Below are positions 17,869 to 27,509 of a DNA stretch of 64,000 nucleotides, piece after piece. Under the pieces are notes generated by a model that was given only the letters and a program-made list of their open reading frames with translations, searched no databases and was not told the origin of the DNA. This DNA is from B1 sp964355075 (GTDB lineage: Bacteria; Bacteroidota; Bacteroidia; UKL13-3), in the NCBI GenBank assembly GCA_964355075.1, contig CAYHCF010000005.1, positions 67,275 through 131,274 of the forward strand, in the 5' to 3' direction. How positions within the stretch are numbered: position 1 is the first letter of the stretch; each line of letters opens with the position of its first letter. Position numbers and translations under genes: made by a program.

Positions 17869-19116
17869 TCATCTCTTTTTCACCAAACTCCTGATCGCCT
17901 CTAATACTACATCAACTTCTTCCTTCGTATTGTAAATGGCAAAGGATGCTCTGATGGTTCCTTCTATACCGAATCGTTTCATGAGCGGTTGCGTGCAATG
18001 GTGTCCGGTTCTAACGGCTATTCCCTTTGCATCCAATAGCATACCTGCATCGAAATGGTGCAGACCCTCAATAATAAAGCTACAAACTGAAATTTTTTGA
18101 GAGGCTGTTCCGATAAATTTGATTTTCTCATTGACTGTTTCTTCTGTGTTGATGTAAGTTAAACCCTCAACAAAATACTTCAATAAGAAATTCTCGTATT
18201 CACGAATTTTTGACTTCCCAATATTTGAAACAAAATCTAAAGCAGCTTTAAATGCAATAACATCAGCAATATTGGGCGTACCCGCTTCAAACTTATAAGG
18301 TATCTCATTATAAGTAGTTCGCTCAAAAGTAACCTCCTTAATCATTTCCCCTCCGCTCTGATAAGGGGGCATAGCCTCAAGTAATTCGCTTTTACCGTAA
18401 AGTACGCCAACTCCGGTTGGTCCGTATAATTTATGAGAACTAAATACCAGAAAATCACAATCCAAATCCTGCACATCGATATCCAGGTGAGAAACAGCCT
18501 GCGCAGCATCCACCAATACTTTGGCTCCAACCTGATGTGCCAATGAAATAATCTGCTGTATCGGATTGATCGTTCCCAATGCATTGGATACATAGACACA
18601 GGCAACCATTTTTGTGTTTTCAGAAAGTAATGCGGTATAGGCTTCCATATCCAGCTCCCCGGATTCAGTTACCGGAATTATTTTTAATATGGCTCCGCGC
18701 TCTTCACAAACTATTTGCCAGGGAACAATATTGCTATGGTGCTCCATTCCACTGATAATTATTTCGTCACCGGCTTGGATAAATTCTCTTCCAAAACAAT
18801 TTGCCACCAGGTTAATTCCATCCGTGGTGCCTTTGGTAAAAATAATTTCTTCCGCTTTTCTGCTATTTATAAATTTCTGAACGGAGGTGCGCGATGCTTC
18901 ATACCATTCGGTGGCACGTTCGGCCAAGGTATGAATGCCTCTGTGAATATTGGCATTATCGTGTTCATAAAAATGCCTGAGCGCATCGATAACCACTAAG
19001 GGTTTTTGCGTTGTTGCAGCATTATCCAGGTATATCAAAGGCTTTCCATTTACCTCTTGGTTCAACACCGGAAATTGTGCTCTGATGGATGGAATATCTG
19101 GCAATGAATGATTCAC
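17869..19116 (-). CDS. sufS: Cysteine desulfurase SufS
   Basis: A 415-residue class II PLP-dependent desulfurase that converts cysteine to alanine and supplies persulfide sulfur for Fe-S clusters. The PLP lysine is in FSSHKLYGPTG (K229), the persulfide cysteine in RTGHHCTQPL (C374), and DAAQAVSHLDID holds the PLP-ring aspartate. The single-cysteine lobe with HHC is typical of the SufS rather than the NifS/IscS class. It is 31 bp downstream of sufD in the same operon. Confidence 0.96.
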   Translation of the reverse strand: MNHSLPDIPSIRAQFPVLNQEVNGKPLIYLDNAATTQKPLVVIDALRHFYEHDNANIHRGIHTLAERATEWYEASRTSVQKFINSRKAEEIIFTKGTTDGINLVANCFGREFIQAGDEIIISGMEHHSNIVPWQIVCEERGAILKIIPVTESGELDMEAYTALLSENTKMVACVYVSNALGTINPIQQIISLAHQVGAKVLVDAAQAVSHLDIDVQDLDCDFLVFSSHKLYGPTGVGVLYGKSELLEAMPPYQSGGEMIKEVTFERTTYNEIPYKFEAGTPNIADVIAFKAALDFVSNIGKSKIREYENFLLKYFVEGLTYINTEETVNEKIKFIGTASQKISVCSFIIEGLHHFDAGMLLDAKGIAVRTGHHCTQPLMKRFGIEGTIRASFAIYNTKEEVDVVLEAIRSLVKKR

Positions 19117-19147
19117 TTTAATGGCCTAATTTGTTTAATAATTAAAT

Positions 19148-20437
19148 TTATAGTTTTTGTTCAATTTCACGTTCAAGTAATTCAACCAGCTCAGGAATTT
19201 TTATTTTCTCTGCAATATCATCCGCAAAAGCATTTAACAATAACCTGCGTGCTTCATTTTCAGGAATACCGCGGCTTCGCAGGTAAAACATAGGTTCTTC
19301 ATCAAGCTGACCAATGGTTGCGCCATGTGTACACTTTACATCATCAGCAAAAATTTCCAGTTGAGGTTTGGTATTTACACTTGCCTCATTACTTAATAAA
19401 ATATTCTGATTGCGCTGGTAGGCATTTGTTTTTTGTGCATCCCGGTGAACCATTATCTTTCCATTGAAAACGGCAGTGGATTTATCTTTTAATATGCCTT
19501 TGTATTTCTCATCGCTAAAGCAATTTGGTTTGGCATGATCCACGCGGGTATGATTGTCGACCAGGTTTTCCTTTTCGGTAATGTATAAACCGTATAAAAG
19601 ACTGTTCCCATTTTCGCCATTCATAAAGAAATGGAGATTATTACGAACTAATTTCCCATCCAGCGTTAATGTTACCTGGTTGATACGGGTATTTGCTTCC
19701 TGAAAGATCTGTGTATAGTTATTGTGATAGCTTTCTCCGGACTGGCGCTGAACCTTATAATGTTCCAACTGCGCATTTTCGGCAACATAAATTTCGGAAA
19801 CCGCATTGGTAAATGAAGAAAGCGTTCCGGTTGAAAAATAGGATTCAACAATTGTTGCAGATGCGTTTTTGTCAATGATTATTAAATTTCTAGGCTGAAC
19901 CAAAACATTGAATTCATTTGAATCAACCAGATTCAGGATCAATAAAGGATGCTCCAATTTTTTACCCGGTTCTATATAAATGAAAGCCCCATCATTCAGT
20001 AAAGCGGTATTGAGTGCATTCATTGCCTGACCGTCTATGTTTGCATATTTCCCAAAATGTTTGTCAAATATGGTTTTGTGTTGTTTTGCGGCATGAGTCA
20101 GATTTGTTATTATAATAGCAGGATCCTTCTCTAATATCACCGATAATTCGGAACGATAATATCCATTCACAAATACCAATTGGCTGGAGGCAATATCCTT
20201 AAAAACATGTAGGCTCAATAATTCCTTGAGACGGATTGATTCTATACTTTTATTCTCAAAAACACATTTGGTAAGATCCTTTAAACTGGTGTATTTCCAT
20301 TCTTCATTTTTAGTTGTCGGAAAACCCAGGCGCTCAAATTCAGCAAAAGCTTTCTTCCTTTTGTCATAAAAGGCGTCATGTTCAGCCTTCTCTACAAATA
20401 AATCATAATCCGCTTTTACTTTTTCCTGTAATATCAT
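19148..20437 (-). CDS. sufD: Fe-S assembly scaffold protein SufD
   Basis: A 429-residue SufB/SufD family protein and partner of SufB and the SufC ATPase. It shows an N-terminal helical region with TKNEEWKYTSLKDL, the middle beta-helix and the conserved C-terminal FADDVKCTHGATIGQLDEEPMF region (given here only in outline) with RSRGIPENEARRLLLNAF. It lies in the suf operon between sufC and sufS. A repeat-filled spacer of 136 bp separates it from sufC. Confidence 0.95.
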   Translation of the reverse strand: MILQEKVKADYDLFVEKAEHDAFYDKRKKAFAEFERLGFPTTKNEEWKYTSLKDLTKCVFENKSIESIRLKELLSLHVFKDIASSQLVFVNGYYRSELSVILEKDPAIIITNLTHAAKQHKTIFDKHFGKYANIDGQAMNALNTALLNDGAFIYIEPGKKLEHPLLILNLVDSNEFNVLVQPRNLIIIDKNASATIVESYFSTGTLSSFTNAVSEIYVAENAQLEHYKVQRQSGESYHNNYTQIFQEANTRINQVTLTLDGKLVRNNLHFFMNGENGNSLLYGLYITEKENLVDNHTRVDHAKPNCFSDEKYKGILKDKSTAVFNGKIMVHRDAQKTNAYQRNQNILLSNEASVNTKPQLEIFADDVKCTHGATIGQLDEEPMFYLRSRGIPENEARRLLLNAFADDIAEKIKIPELVELLEREIEQKL

Positions 20438-20480
20438 TTCAATAATTTATTGTCTGTTCTAATAATTCAAAAGTCTAATT

Positions 20481-20577
20481 ACGATGTACGATGTACGATT
20501 TACGATGTACGATTTACGATGTACGATGTACGATTTACGATGTACGATTTACGATGTACTATTTACTATTTACTTAC
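20481..20577. repeat. 7-bp tandem repeat between sufC and sufD
   Basis: About 14 imperfect copies of ACGATGT / ACGATTT fill most of the sufC-sufD spacer. It reads in one frame as a repetitive YDLRCTIYDVRCT peptide, which is not a gene. Its position inside an operon means it is transcribed. Confidence 0.9.
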
Positions 20578-21353
20578 TCCTTTGATTCCACTTCGGTTTT
20601 AATCCAATCATATCCTTTGGCTTCGAGTTCTTTTGCAAGAGACGCATCGCCGCTTTTTACAATTCTGCCTTTATACAAAACATGAACATGGTCAGGCACG
20701 ATATAATCCAATAATCTCTGGTAATGGGTGATTACCAAAAATGATCTTTCTTCATTTCTCAATTTATTTACGCCATTTGAAACCAATCGAAGGGCATCTA
20801 TATCTAATCCTGAATCGGTTTCATCCATAATACATAATTTAGGTTCAAGCATGGCCATTTGAAAAACCTCATTGCGCTTTTTTTCGCCACCGCTGAAACC
20901 TTCATTCAGGGAGCGGGACGTAAGTGATTTATCCATCTCCATCATTTCCATTCTTTCACGCATAAATTTCAAGAAATCGGTTGCTTCCATTGGCGCCAGA
21001 CCGAGGTACTTGCGCTTTTCATTCACGGCAGTTTTAAGAAAGTTAGTGGTACTCACACCCGGAATTTCAACCGGATACTGAAAGGCTAAAAACAATCCTT
21101 CACGGGCACGGTCTTCGGGCGACATTTCCAATAGATTTTTTCCGAAATAAGTTGCTGAGCCACCTGTAACTTCATAATCAGAGCGTCCTGCTAAAACGGA
21201 TGACAAAGTGCTTTTGCCGGCACCATTTGGTCCCATAATTGCATGAACCTCGCCAACCTTCACTTCTAAACTCAATCCGTTCAAAATCCTTTTACCTTCC
21301 AACCCTTCTTTATCTGAAGGAAGACCTGCAACTAAATCTTTTATACTTAACAT
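20574..21353 (-). CDS. sufC: Fe-S assembly ATPase SufC
   Basis: A 259-residue ABC-type ATPase that energises the SufB-SufC-SufD scaffold. Walker A GPNGAGKST (about residues 41-49), Q-loop FQYP, signature FSGGEKKR and Walker B CIMDETDSGLDID are all present. There are no membrane segments, as expected. It lies 84 bp after sufB. Confidence 0.97.
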   Translation of the reverse strand: MLSIKDLVAGLPSDKEGLEGKRILNGLSLEVKVGEVHAIMGPNGAGKSTLSSVLAGRSDYEVTGGSATYFGKNLLEMSPEDRAREGLFLAFQYPVEIPGVSTTNFLKTAVNEKRKYLGLAPMEATDFLKFMRERMEMMEMDKSLTSRSLNEGFSGGEKKRNEVFQMAMLEPKLCIMDETDSGLDIDALRLVSNGVNKLRNEERSFLVITHYQRLLDYIVPDHVHVLYKGRIVKSGDASLAKELEAKGYDWIKTEVESKE

Positions 21354-21437
21354 TCTCTTTTGCGTTTGACCGTTGGCTAATGGCCTCAGGTATAAATTTT
21401 AAAATTCTTTTAAATGAATAAACGTCAACAATTCTGT

Positions 21438-22886
21438 CTATCCAACACTTCCTTCCAATGACACCGCCAGTAACTTTTGAGCCTCCACGGCAAACTCCAT
21501 TGGTAATTGGTTCAACACTTCCCTGCAAAAACCGTTAACAATTAATCCAATGGCTTCCTCTGTTCCAATTCCGCGCTGATTGCAATAAAATATCTGGTCC
21601 TCACCAATTTTCGATGTACTGGCTTCGTGTTCCACCACAGCTGATTTGTTGTTTACTTCAATATAAGGAAAAGTATGAGCTCCACTCTTATCACCAATTA
21701 ACATGCTATCACACTGGGTATGATTTCTTACATTTTCAGCATTTTTATTAACCCTTATCAGGCCTCTGTATGTATTATGTGATTTGCCGGCAGAAATTCC
21801 TTTTGAAACAATCCGGCTTCTCGAATTTTTACCAATATGGATCATTTTTGAACCGGTATCCGCCAACTGGTGGTTATTGGTAACGGCAACAGAGAAAAAC
21901 TCACCCACTGAAAAATCTCCTTTCAAAATACAACTTGGATATTTCCAGGTGATGGCTGAACCCGTTTCAACCTGAGTCCAGCTGATTTTTGAATAGGCTC
22001 CTTCGCAACTCCCGCGCTTGGTTACAAAATTGTAAATACCTCCCTTTCCTTCCTTATCACCGGGATACCAGTTTTGAACCGTTGAATATTTAATTTCCGC
22101 TTTTTCCATTGCGATCAATTCAACCACTGCTGCATGCAATTGATTTACATCACGCATCGGGGCGGTGCAACCTTCGAGGTAACTTACATAACTCCCTTCA
22201 TCGGCAATTATTAATGTTCGCTCAAACTGACCGGTATTTTCGGCATTAATCCTGAAATAAGTTGAAAGTTCCATCGGACAACGAACTCCTTTTGGGATAT
22301 AAACAAATGAACCATCACTGAAAACAGCAGAATTCAATGCTGCATAATAATTATCTGTTTGAGGTACCACTGAACCCATATATTTTTTCACCAGATCGGG
22401 ATGTTCCTGAAGGGCCTCACTGATGGAACAAAATATTACGCCCTTTTCTTTCAGTTGATCTTTAAAGGTAGTGGCTATGGAAACAGAATCGAAAACTGCA
22501 TCCACTGCAACACCGGTTAAACGTTTTTGCTCAAGCAGACTGATTCCTAATTTTTCAAATGTTTTCAATAATTCAGGATCTACCTGGTCTAAACTATCCA
22601 GCTTTATTTTCTCTTTCGGAGCAGCATAAAATATAACCTCGTCGTAATTTACTTTTGGATATTTAAAATTTTGCCAGTCAGGCTCTTCCAGTGTTAACCA
22701 ATGTTTATAAGCTTTTAAACGCCAATTCAACATCCATTCCGGTTCCTTTTTCTTTGCTGAGATAAACCGAACGATCGCTTCACTCAGTCCTTTTGGGGCG
22801 GTGTCCATTTCTATATCGGTAGAGAAACCATACTTGTATTCCTGGCTAACTACCTGATCTATAATATCTACACTAGGTTCAGACAT
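21438..22886 (-). CDS. sufB: Fe-S assembly scaffold protein SufB
   Basis: A 482-residue scaffold on which Fe-S clusters are built with SufC and SufD. It has the long SufB-type signature VPQTDNYYAALNSAVFSDGS and FVYIPKGVRCPMELSTYFRI (split here), GSYVSYLEGCTAP, and C-terminal VVEHEASTSKIGEDQIFYCN. It is the first gene of the suf operon; its upstream region has a -7-like TATTTTTG. Confidence 0.96.
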   Translation of the reverse strand: MSEPSVDIIDQVVSQEYKYGFSTDIEMDTAPKGLSEAIVRFISAKKKEPEWMLNWRLKAYKHWLTLEEPDWQNFKYPKVNYDEVIFYAAPKEKIKLDSLDQVDPELLKTFEKLGISLLEQKRLTGVAVDAVFDSVSIATTFKDQLKEKGVIFCSISEALQEHPDLVKKYMGSVVPQTDNYYAALNSAVFSDGSFVYIPKGVRCPMELSTYFRINAENTGQFERTLIIADEGSYVSYLEGCTAPMRDVNQLHAAVVELIAMEKAEIKYSTVQNWYPGDKEGKGGIYNFVTKRGSCEGAYSKISWTQVETGSAITWKYPSCILKGDFSVGEFFSVAVTNNHQLADTGSKMIHIGKNSRSRIVSKGISAGKSHNTYRGLIRVNKNAENVRNHTQCDSMLIGDKSGAHTFPYIEVNNKSAVVEHEASTSKIGEDQIFYCNQRGIGTEEAIGLIVNGFCREVLNQLPMEFAVEAQKLLAVSLEGSVG

Positions 22887-22909
22887 AAAATATGTTCTTT
22901 TTCACTATG

Positions 22910-22917
22910 CAAAAATA
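22910..22917 (-). promoter_or_regulatory. Possible -7 box of the suf operon
   Basis: TATTTTTG on the minus strand fits TAnnTTTG and lies 24 bp upstream of the sufB start. No clear TTG at 17-23 bp further upstream was found, so only half of the promoter pattern is present. Confidence 0.35.
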
Positions 22918-22985
22918 TGACATTATTATAATTATTTGTAATTAATCTAAATAAAAAGAACGATTTTTTTACATTGTCTTAAAAT

Positions 22986-23011
22986 AAAAAAGAGGCCATA
23001 GCCTCTTTTTT
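22986..23011 (-). terminator. Rho-independent terminator after the LamG/T9SS protein gene
   Basis: Perfect arms AAAAAAGAGGC (22986-22996) and GCCTCTTTTTT (23001-23011) around CATA. Runs of A and T on both sides would let it work in either direction. It separates the large secreted-protein gene from the suf operon. Confidence 0.9.
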
Positions 23012-23034
23012 ATCATTTATCGTTTAAAAATAAG

Positions 23035-26000
23035 CTAATTGTTTAACTTAATTAACTTTTGAACCTGCGATTTCCCATCATAATTTAATCGCATAAAGTA
23101 GATACCAAGCGGCAAATTTCCAGCCTCATCAAAATCTATTTTTTGAGCTCCGGCTTCCTTGTTTACTATTTTTGAAATTAGGATTTGACCATTCATATTC
23201 ATTATATCAATCACCATATGAATATCTTTGGAACTGCTAAACACCAATGATAATTGGTTGTTGAACGGATTGGGTTGTACTGCTTTTATTTCCACATCAT
23301 CCTCTTTGGTTAAATCAATTGCGATCATATCCGAATAACTATTTTTACCGTCAAAATCAAATTGGTTCAAACGGTAATAAATTTTTGTTGAACCGGCATG
23401 ATGTGCAATATTAACAGCATCCATATCAAAATAAGAATAATCCAATTGGCGCTGACTATTTCCTGCTCCTTTTACTTTTACAAAAGATAAGAAAGAATTT
23501 CCATCAAAACTTCGCTCCAATATAAAATGGGAGTTATTGGTCTCATTAGCAGTTGACCATATTAATTTTACGCCCTCCTGAAATTTAAAACCGTTAAATG
23601 ATACGATTTTAATGGGCAAAGGAGCCGTAGTCGGATTAGAACTGGCAAGGCCATATTGTTTATTAAATGTTCCGGTCGTTGGAAGCCAGAATCTAAGGGT
23701 TTGAGCTACTTTGTTCAGCGTATCGGCAGGGTTACGGGCAAGCGTCCATAAACCGGATGCTCCATTATCTCTGTTCGTGAGATAAAGCTGATTGTTTAGG
23801 GCACTTATTCCAATATTTCCAGCAGGAACCGTAAAGGTAGCGCGGCAACTATCGTAAGTTGCATTTCCATATTTATAGATAACCCAATGTCTGTTATGGC
23901 TTACTTTAGGGGTGCTTGCAATGATAGTATCCGGCAAGAAACCAATAGGTATAAAACGGATATAATGTGCAACAATTTCTGCAGATCCCGAAAAGTTTTG
24001 AAATTGTAATGCTAAATTCTTTCCGGCAAATGTTTGAAGTGAGGAATTTGTAAAGGTTACAGAAGTTCCTAAAGTTGAATCCAATGGCAAGGAACTGAGA
24101 AACCAATCGGCCCCCAGGTCGAAATTAGTCATATATGCCACGTTGTTATTTCCTGAGGCATCTGCTAATACAGAAATACCGGCACTTTCATCAAACCGTA
24201 AATATTGTTTGATATTCGGATTGTTTAACGCAGGAATTTTATAATGTAATCCTAAACGAATCTGACTTTGGGTTCGGGCAACATTCCAGAATAAATAGTT
24301 TTCCAAACCACCATTTAATGAACCCGTCAACGCAGCTCTTCTGCCCAAACAGGTAGGACCGTTTAAGCAGGTAACTGTTCCGGTAACAGGAAAAACGCCG
24401 GCAGTATCACCATTTACATAAAGACGTAAATAGCTTCCATCGTAGGTAACTGCATAATGCGTCCAAGAAAATAATGTACCACCTGAACTTCCCATAAAGG
24501 AATAAGTTCCGGTAGTTGTTCTCATGATTACCTGAGGCGTTGATCCTACCATATTAATGGTTAAGGAGGTATCCGTTAAAGTAGAATCTTTTGAATACAA
24601 AGTACCAACCGAAATTAAATTGACAGGCCGATACCAGGCTTCAATTGTAAAATTTGAAGTGGGATTTAATATTGGATTATGAGGGGTAGAAACATAATTA
24701 TCTATTCCATCAAAATTTAAACGCGTTCCCGATGAAAGTCCGGTATTCATATCCTGAGCCGAAAATGTTTTTACTGCAGTATCATTATTCCGGTCACCAT
24801 CTCCCGATAACTCCGACCAGCATTTAAAGGTATAGTTGCCCCCGGTGGCTGGCACAAACGAATTTGTAAAAGTCACACTTTGACTGTTATTGCTTAAAAT
24901 AAATGCGATGTTGGAACTGTCATTATATACGATTGTTCCCGTATTATTGAAAATTCTGGCTCTCAGTTTCACTCCAAATTGTGTATTGGATCCATAGTTA
25001 TAAAAGGTTGCACTTGGAACGACACCGGGTTGACCCAAAACAATGACATCCGGCGGAGATGAAATACCCGTGGCACCCAAATCATTTGCCAGCTGTAAAC
25101 GAGGTTCAATCATAAACCTAAAGTTAGAGGAGGTGCTTGAAAAATCAGTCCAGGTTGTACCTCCTGTAGGTGCGGTATAATAAAAAGTCTGTCCCCTGAT
25201 GGGCGTCTCGCTTTGATAAGAAAAAGAGGCATTGGTGGTTCCGGTTTGAATGACTCCAACAAAAAAAGTTCCTGTAATTGGAATAGGAGGATTTACAGGT
25301 ATGGTGTTTAATCCGACAGCAGTTATAAATGGTGCAGATTGCCATAATAAGGTTCCGGGAGTTCCAGTAGAAGAGGTGTCCCATATACCAACTTTTAACG
25401 TGTTACCACCTGCGCTAAAGTTAACTCCTACCTGGTTAATACTGTTTGAACCTGTATATGGGAACTTAGCAACAAAATCTCCTGTACCACCTGTAAAACC
25501 AACACCTCCCGATGTAGGTTTACCCGGATCAGCATAATTGTAAGTGTTTAAATTTACAATTTGAACATAGCTTTTCATATTATTTCCATTTCCATTATCC
25601 GGGCTGCAAAAAACCCTTACGGTATCATAGCCGGTGTAGGAAGAACTGTAACTTGCAAATGCAATATTTCTTTCCTGACCCGGATACAAGGAATCAACAA
25701 TTACGGAATCGTTGAAAATATTTGTACTGCCCACGGATAAATAAAATGCCTTGTTAGTTAAAGTATCTGCACCGTTATTTTTAACTCTGGCCTTAACCGT
25801 ATGCGGTAAACCAAAAGGAATGGGCAACTTACCCAAACTATAAACTTCAACAATAGCTGCATCATTGGTTGGAGATTCAACTCCTAAATATAATTGTGCT
25901 CTGAATGCACTGGAACTTGTTAAGGTTGTAATTGCAGCTAAACTGGCTCCCTGATTATTTCTTTGACTTGCCGCCAGTGAGGCATTGCAACTATAAATTG

Positions 26001-26505
26001 AAATACCTACTGCCGGAGTTGAAACGGTCCACTCATAAGCCACGTAAACGCCACCACCTGTGTACTTGAAAGGTTTAGTTAATGTAACTGTATAAGGTCC
26101 GGTTGCAGCAGGAATCGTCATGGATCCATTGTAAACAGTATCCATGGCTCCACCAGAAGTTAAAATGGTTGACCAGGTAGTACTTTTTAAATAAGTAGCA
26201 TCGGTGGTATTTACCATGTAAATTTTAATATTCCCATTTAATGCAGTACCCAAAGCATTTGTATTAATAATGAATCCAAGACTTTTAATTGTATCGCCAT
26301 TATTTATTAAACCCGTAAAATCACCTGTAGGATAAATGGCGCAACTGCGATGAGCAGCAAATGAGGTAACGGGCCCCCTGCCTGAACCTGAAGTACCATT
26401 AAAAACAGCAGGTACCGTATAATAGTTAAAAACCTGAGCATTTGTTTTGAAGCTAAAAAGCAAAGAGATCAAAACACCAACGAATAATATGTATTTGTTT
26501 TTCAT
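23035..26505 (-). CDS. Large secreted protein with LamG domain and T9SS tail
   Basis: A 1156-residue surface or secreted protein. A signal peptide covers residues 1-23. The first 570 residues are repeated beta-rich modules, with CARDB/APHP-like stretches such as NDAAIVEVYSLGKLPIPFG and NDLGATGISSPPDVI. A concanavalin-like LamG_3 domain covers about 595-760 (LNFDGIDNYVSTPHNPIL to YLFWNVARTQSQIRLGL). A beta-rich region follows, and a type A T9SS sorting domain begins near residue 1076 (VQPNPFNNQLSLVFSS). It is likely an adhesin or glycan-binding surface protein; no catalytic motif was seen. A strong terminator follows the stop. Confidence 0.85.
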   Translation of the reverse strand: MKNKYILFVGVLISLLFSFKTNAQVFNYYTVPAVFNGTSGSGRGPVTSFAAHRSCAIYPTGDFTGLINNGDTIKSLGFIINTNALGTALNGNIKIYMVNTTDATYLKSTTWSTILTSGGAMDTVYNGSMTIPAATGPYTVTLTKPFKYTGGGVYVAYEWTVSTPAVGISIYSCNASLAASQRNNQGASLAAITTLTSSSAFRAQLYLGVESPTNDAAIVEVYSLGKLPIPFGLPHTVKARVKNNGADTLTNKAFYLSVGSTNIFNDSVIVDSLYPGQERNIAFASYSSSYTGYDTVRVFCSPDNGNGNNMKSYVQIVNLNTYNYADPGKPTSGGVGFTGGTGDFVAKFPYTGSNSINQVGVNFSAGGNTLKVGIWDTSSTGTPGTLLWQSAPFITAVGLNTIPVNPPIPITGTFFVGVIQTGTTNASFSYQSETPIRGQTFYYTAPTGGTTWTDFSSTSSNFRFMIEPRLQLANDLGATGISSPPDVIVLGQPGVVPSATFYNYGSNTQFGVKLRARIFNNTGTIVYNDSSNIAFILSNNSQSVTFTNSFVPATGGNYTFKCWSELSGDGDRNNDTAVKTFSAQDMNTGLSSGTRLNFDGIDNYVSTPHNPILNPTSNFTIEAWYRPVNLISVGTLYSKDSTLTDTSLTINMVGSTPQVIMRTTTGTYSFMGSSGGTLFSWTHYAVTYDGSYLRLYVNGDTAGVFPVTGTVTCLNGPTCLGRRAALTGSLNGGLENYLFWNVARTQSQIRLGLHYKIPALNNPNIKQYLRFDESAGISVLADASGNNNVAYMTNFDLGADWFLSSLPLDSTLGTSVTFTNSSLQTFAGKNLALQFQNFSGSAEIVAHYIRFIPIGFLPDTIIASTPKVSHNRHWVIYKYGNATYDSCRATFTVPAGNIGISALNNQLYLTNRDNGASGLWTLARNPADTLNKVAQTLRFWLPTTGTFNKQYGLASSNPTTAPLPIKIVSFNGFKFQEGVKLIWSTANETNNSHFILERSFDGNSFLSFVKVKGAGNSQRQLDYSYFDMDAVNIAHHAGSTKIYYRLNQFDFDGKNSYSDMIAIDLTKEDDVEIKAVQPNPFNNQLSLVFSSSKDIHMVIDIMNMNGQILISKIVNKEAGAQKIDFDEAGNLPLGIYFMRLNYDGKSQVQKLIKLNN

Positions 26506-26698
26506 AGCATTAATTAAATTATTTACTAATGCAATTTATAATTATTATTTAATATTACGATGAGAAAATAACTTTTAATACGCACATGCTGCATTGTTAA
26601 GTAAATAATTGGAAGAAGAGATAGGAGTAATTAAGGGGAAATTGGCGCTGAAAATCATTTATAAAAAACTTAATTTGCGGTGGAATGTATTCATAAAT

Positions 26699-27457
26699 AT
26701 GCAACTCAATTTTAAAGAAAAAGGTTCCGGAAAACCCCTTCTTATCTTACATGGATTTATGGGATCTTTGGACAATTGGCATACGCTGGCAAGTCAGTTC
26801 GGGGAATCGCACCATGTATTTTCTATCGACCAGCGTAACCATGGAAAATCGCCGCATACCGAATCCCATTCTATTGCCCTGATGGTATCGGATTTATTAG
26901 AATTTATTCAAACCCGAAGTTTTGAAAAGGTTACATTATTAGGGCACTCTATGGGAGGAAAAGTAGTGATGCAATTTGCCTTGAATTACCCGAATTTAGT
27001 AGAAAAATTAATTATTGTTGACATTTCTCCAAAACAATACCATCCCGGACACGATGATGTTTTTAAAGCTATTTTTGCAGTAGATCTTACGAAAATAAAA
27101 TCAAGGAAAGAGGCAGAACTTGCCATGATTCCCTATATGGATGACTTAAAAACAAGGCAGTTTTTATTAAAAAACATCGAACGTAAACCCAATGGTGAAT
27201 ACCAATGGAAAATGAACCTGAGCACTTTGCATAAAGATTATGAGGAAATGATTAAACCCATAGAACCCGGAGAACCCTATTTGGGTAAAACCCTTTTTAT
27301 CAAAGGAGAAAAATCAAAATATATTATTGAAGAAGACCGGAAAGATATAAGTGCCTTATTCCCAAATTTTGAAATTAAATCTATCGCAAATGCAGGGCAT
27401 TGGGTTCATTCCGAAAACCCAAAAGATTTTTATCAAACGGTTACAAATTTTCTGTAA
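26699..27457 (+). CDS. Alpha/beta-fold hydrolase (YbfF-like esterase)
   Basis: A 252-residue cytoplasmic hydrolase. The oxyanion block LHGFMGSLDNW, nucleophile serine in LLGHSMGGKV and the final histidine in ANAGHWVHSENP give the Ser-Asp-His set. Overall similarity is to YbfF-type esterases. The ATG at 26699 (MQLNFKEKG) is preferred to 26609, since the upstream 30 residues are lysine-rich and not part of the fold. Natural substrate unknown. Confidence 0.85.
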   Translation: MQLNFKEKGSGKPLLILHGFMGSLDNWHTLASQFGESHHVFSIDQRNHGKSPHTESHSIALMVSDLLEFIQTRSFEKVTLLGHSMGGKVVMQFALNYPNLVEKLIIVDISPKQYHPGHDDVFKAIFAVDLTKIKSRKEAELAMIPYMDDLKTRQFLLKNIERKPNGEYQWKMNLSTLHKDYEEMIKPIEPGEPYLGKTLFIKGEKSKYIIEEDRKDISALFPNFEIKSIANAGHWVHSENPKDFYQTVTNFL

Positions 27458-27494
27458 TCTGCAATTTGTAATCTGTAATTTGTAATCTGTAATC
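27452..27494. repeat. 14-bp tandem repeat CTGTAATTTGTAAT type
   Basis: About three copies alternating CTGTAAT and TTGTAAT overlap the end of the hydrolase gene and fill the spacer between two convergent genes. Same style as the repeats at 17248 and 20481. Confidence 0.75.
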
Positions 27495-27509
27495 TAGTAT
27501 TCCAACACC

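Noticed and set aside
20491..20685. A plus-strand protein of repeated YDVRCTI units
   Set aside because: It is the translation of a 7-bp tandem repeat and overlaps sufC on the other strand.
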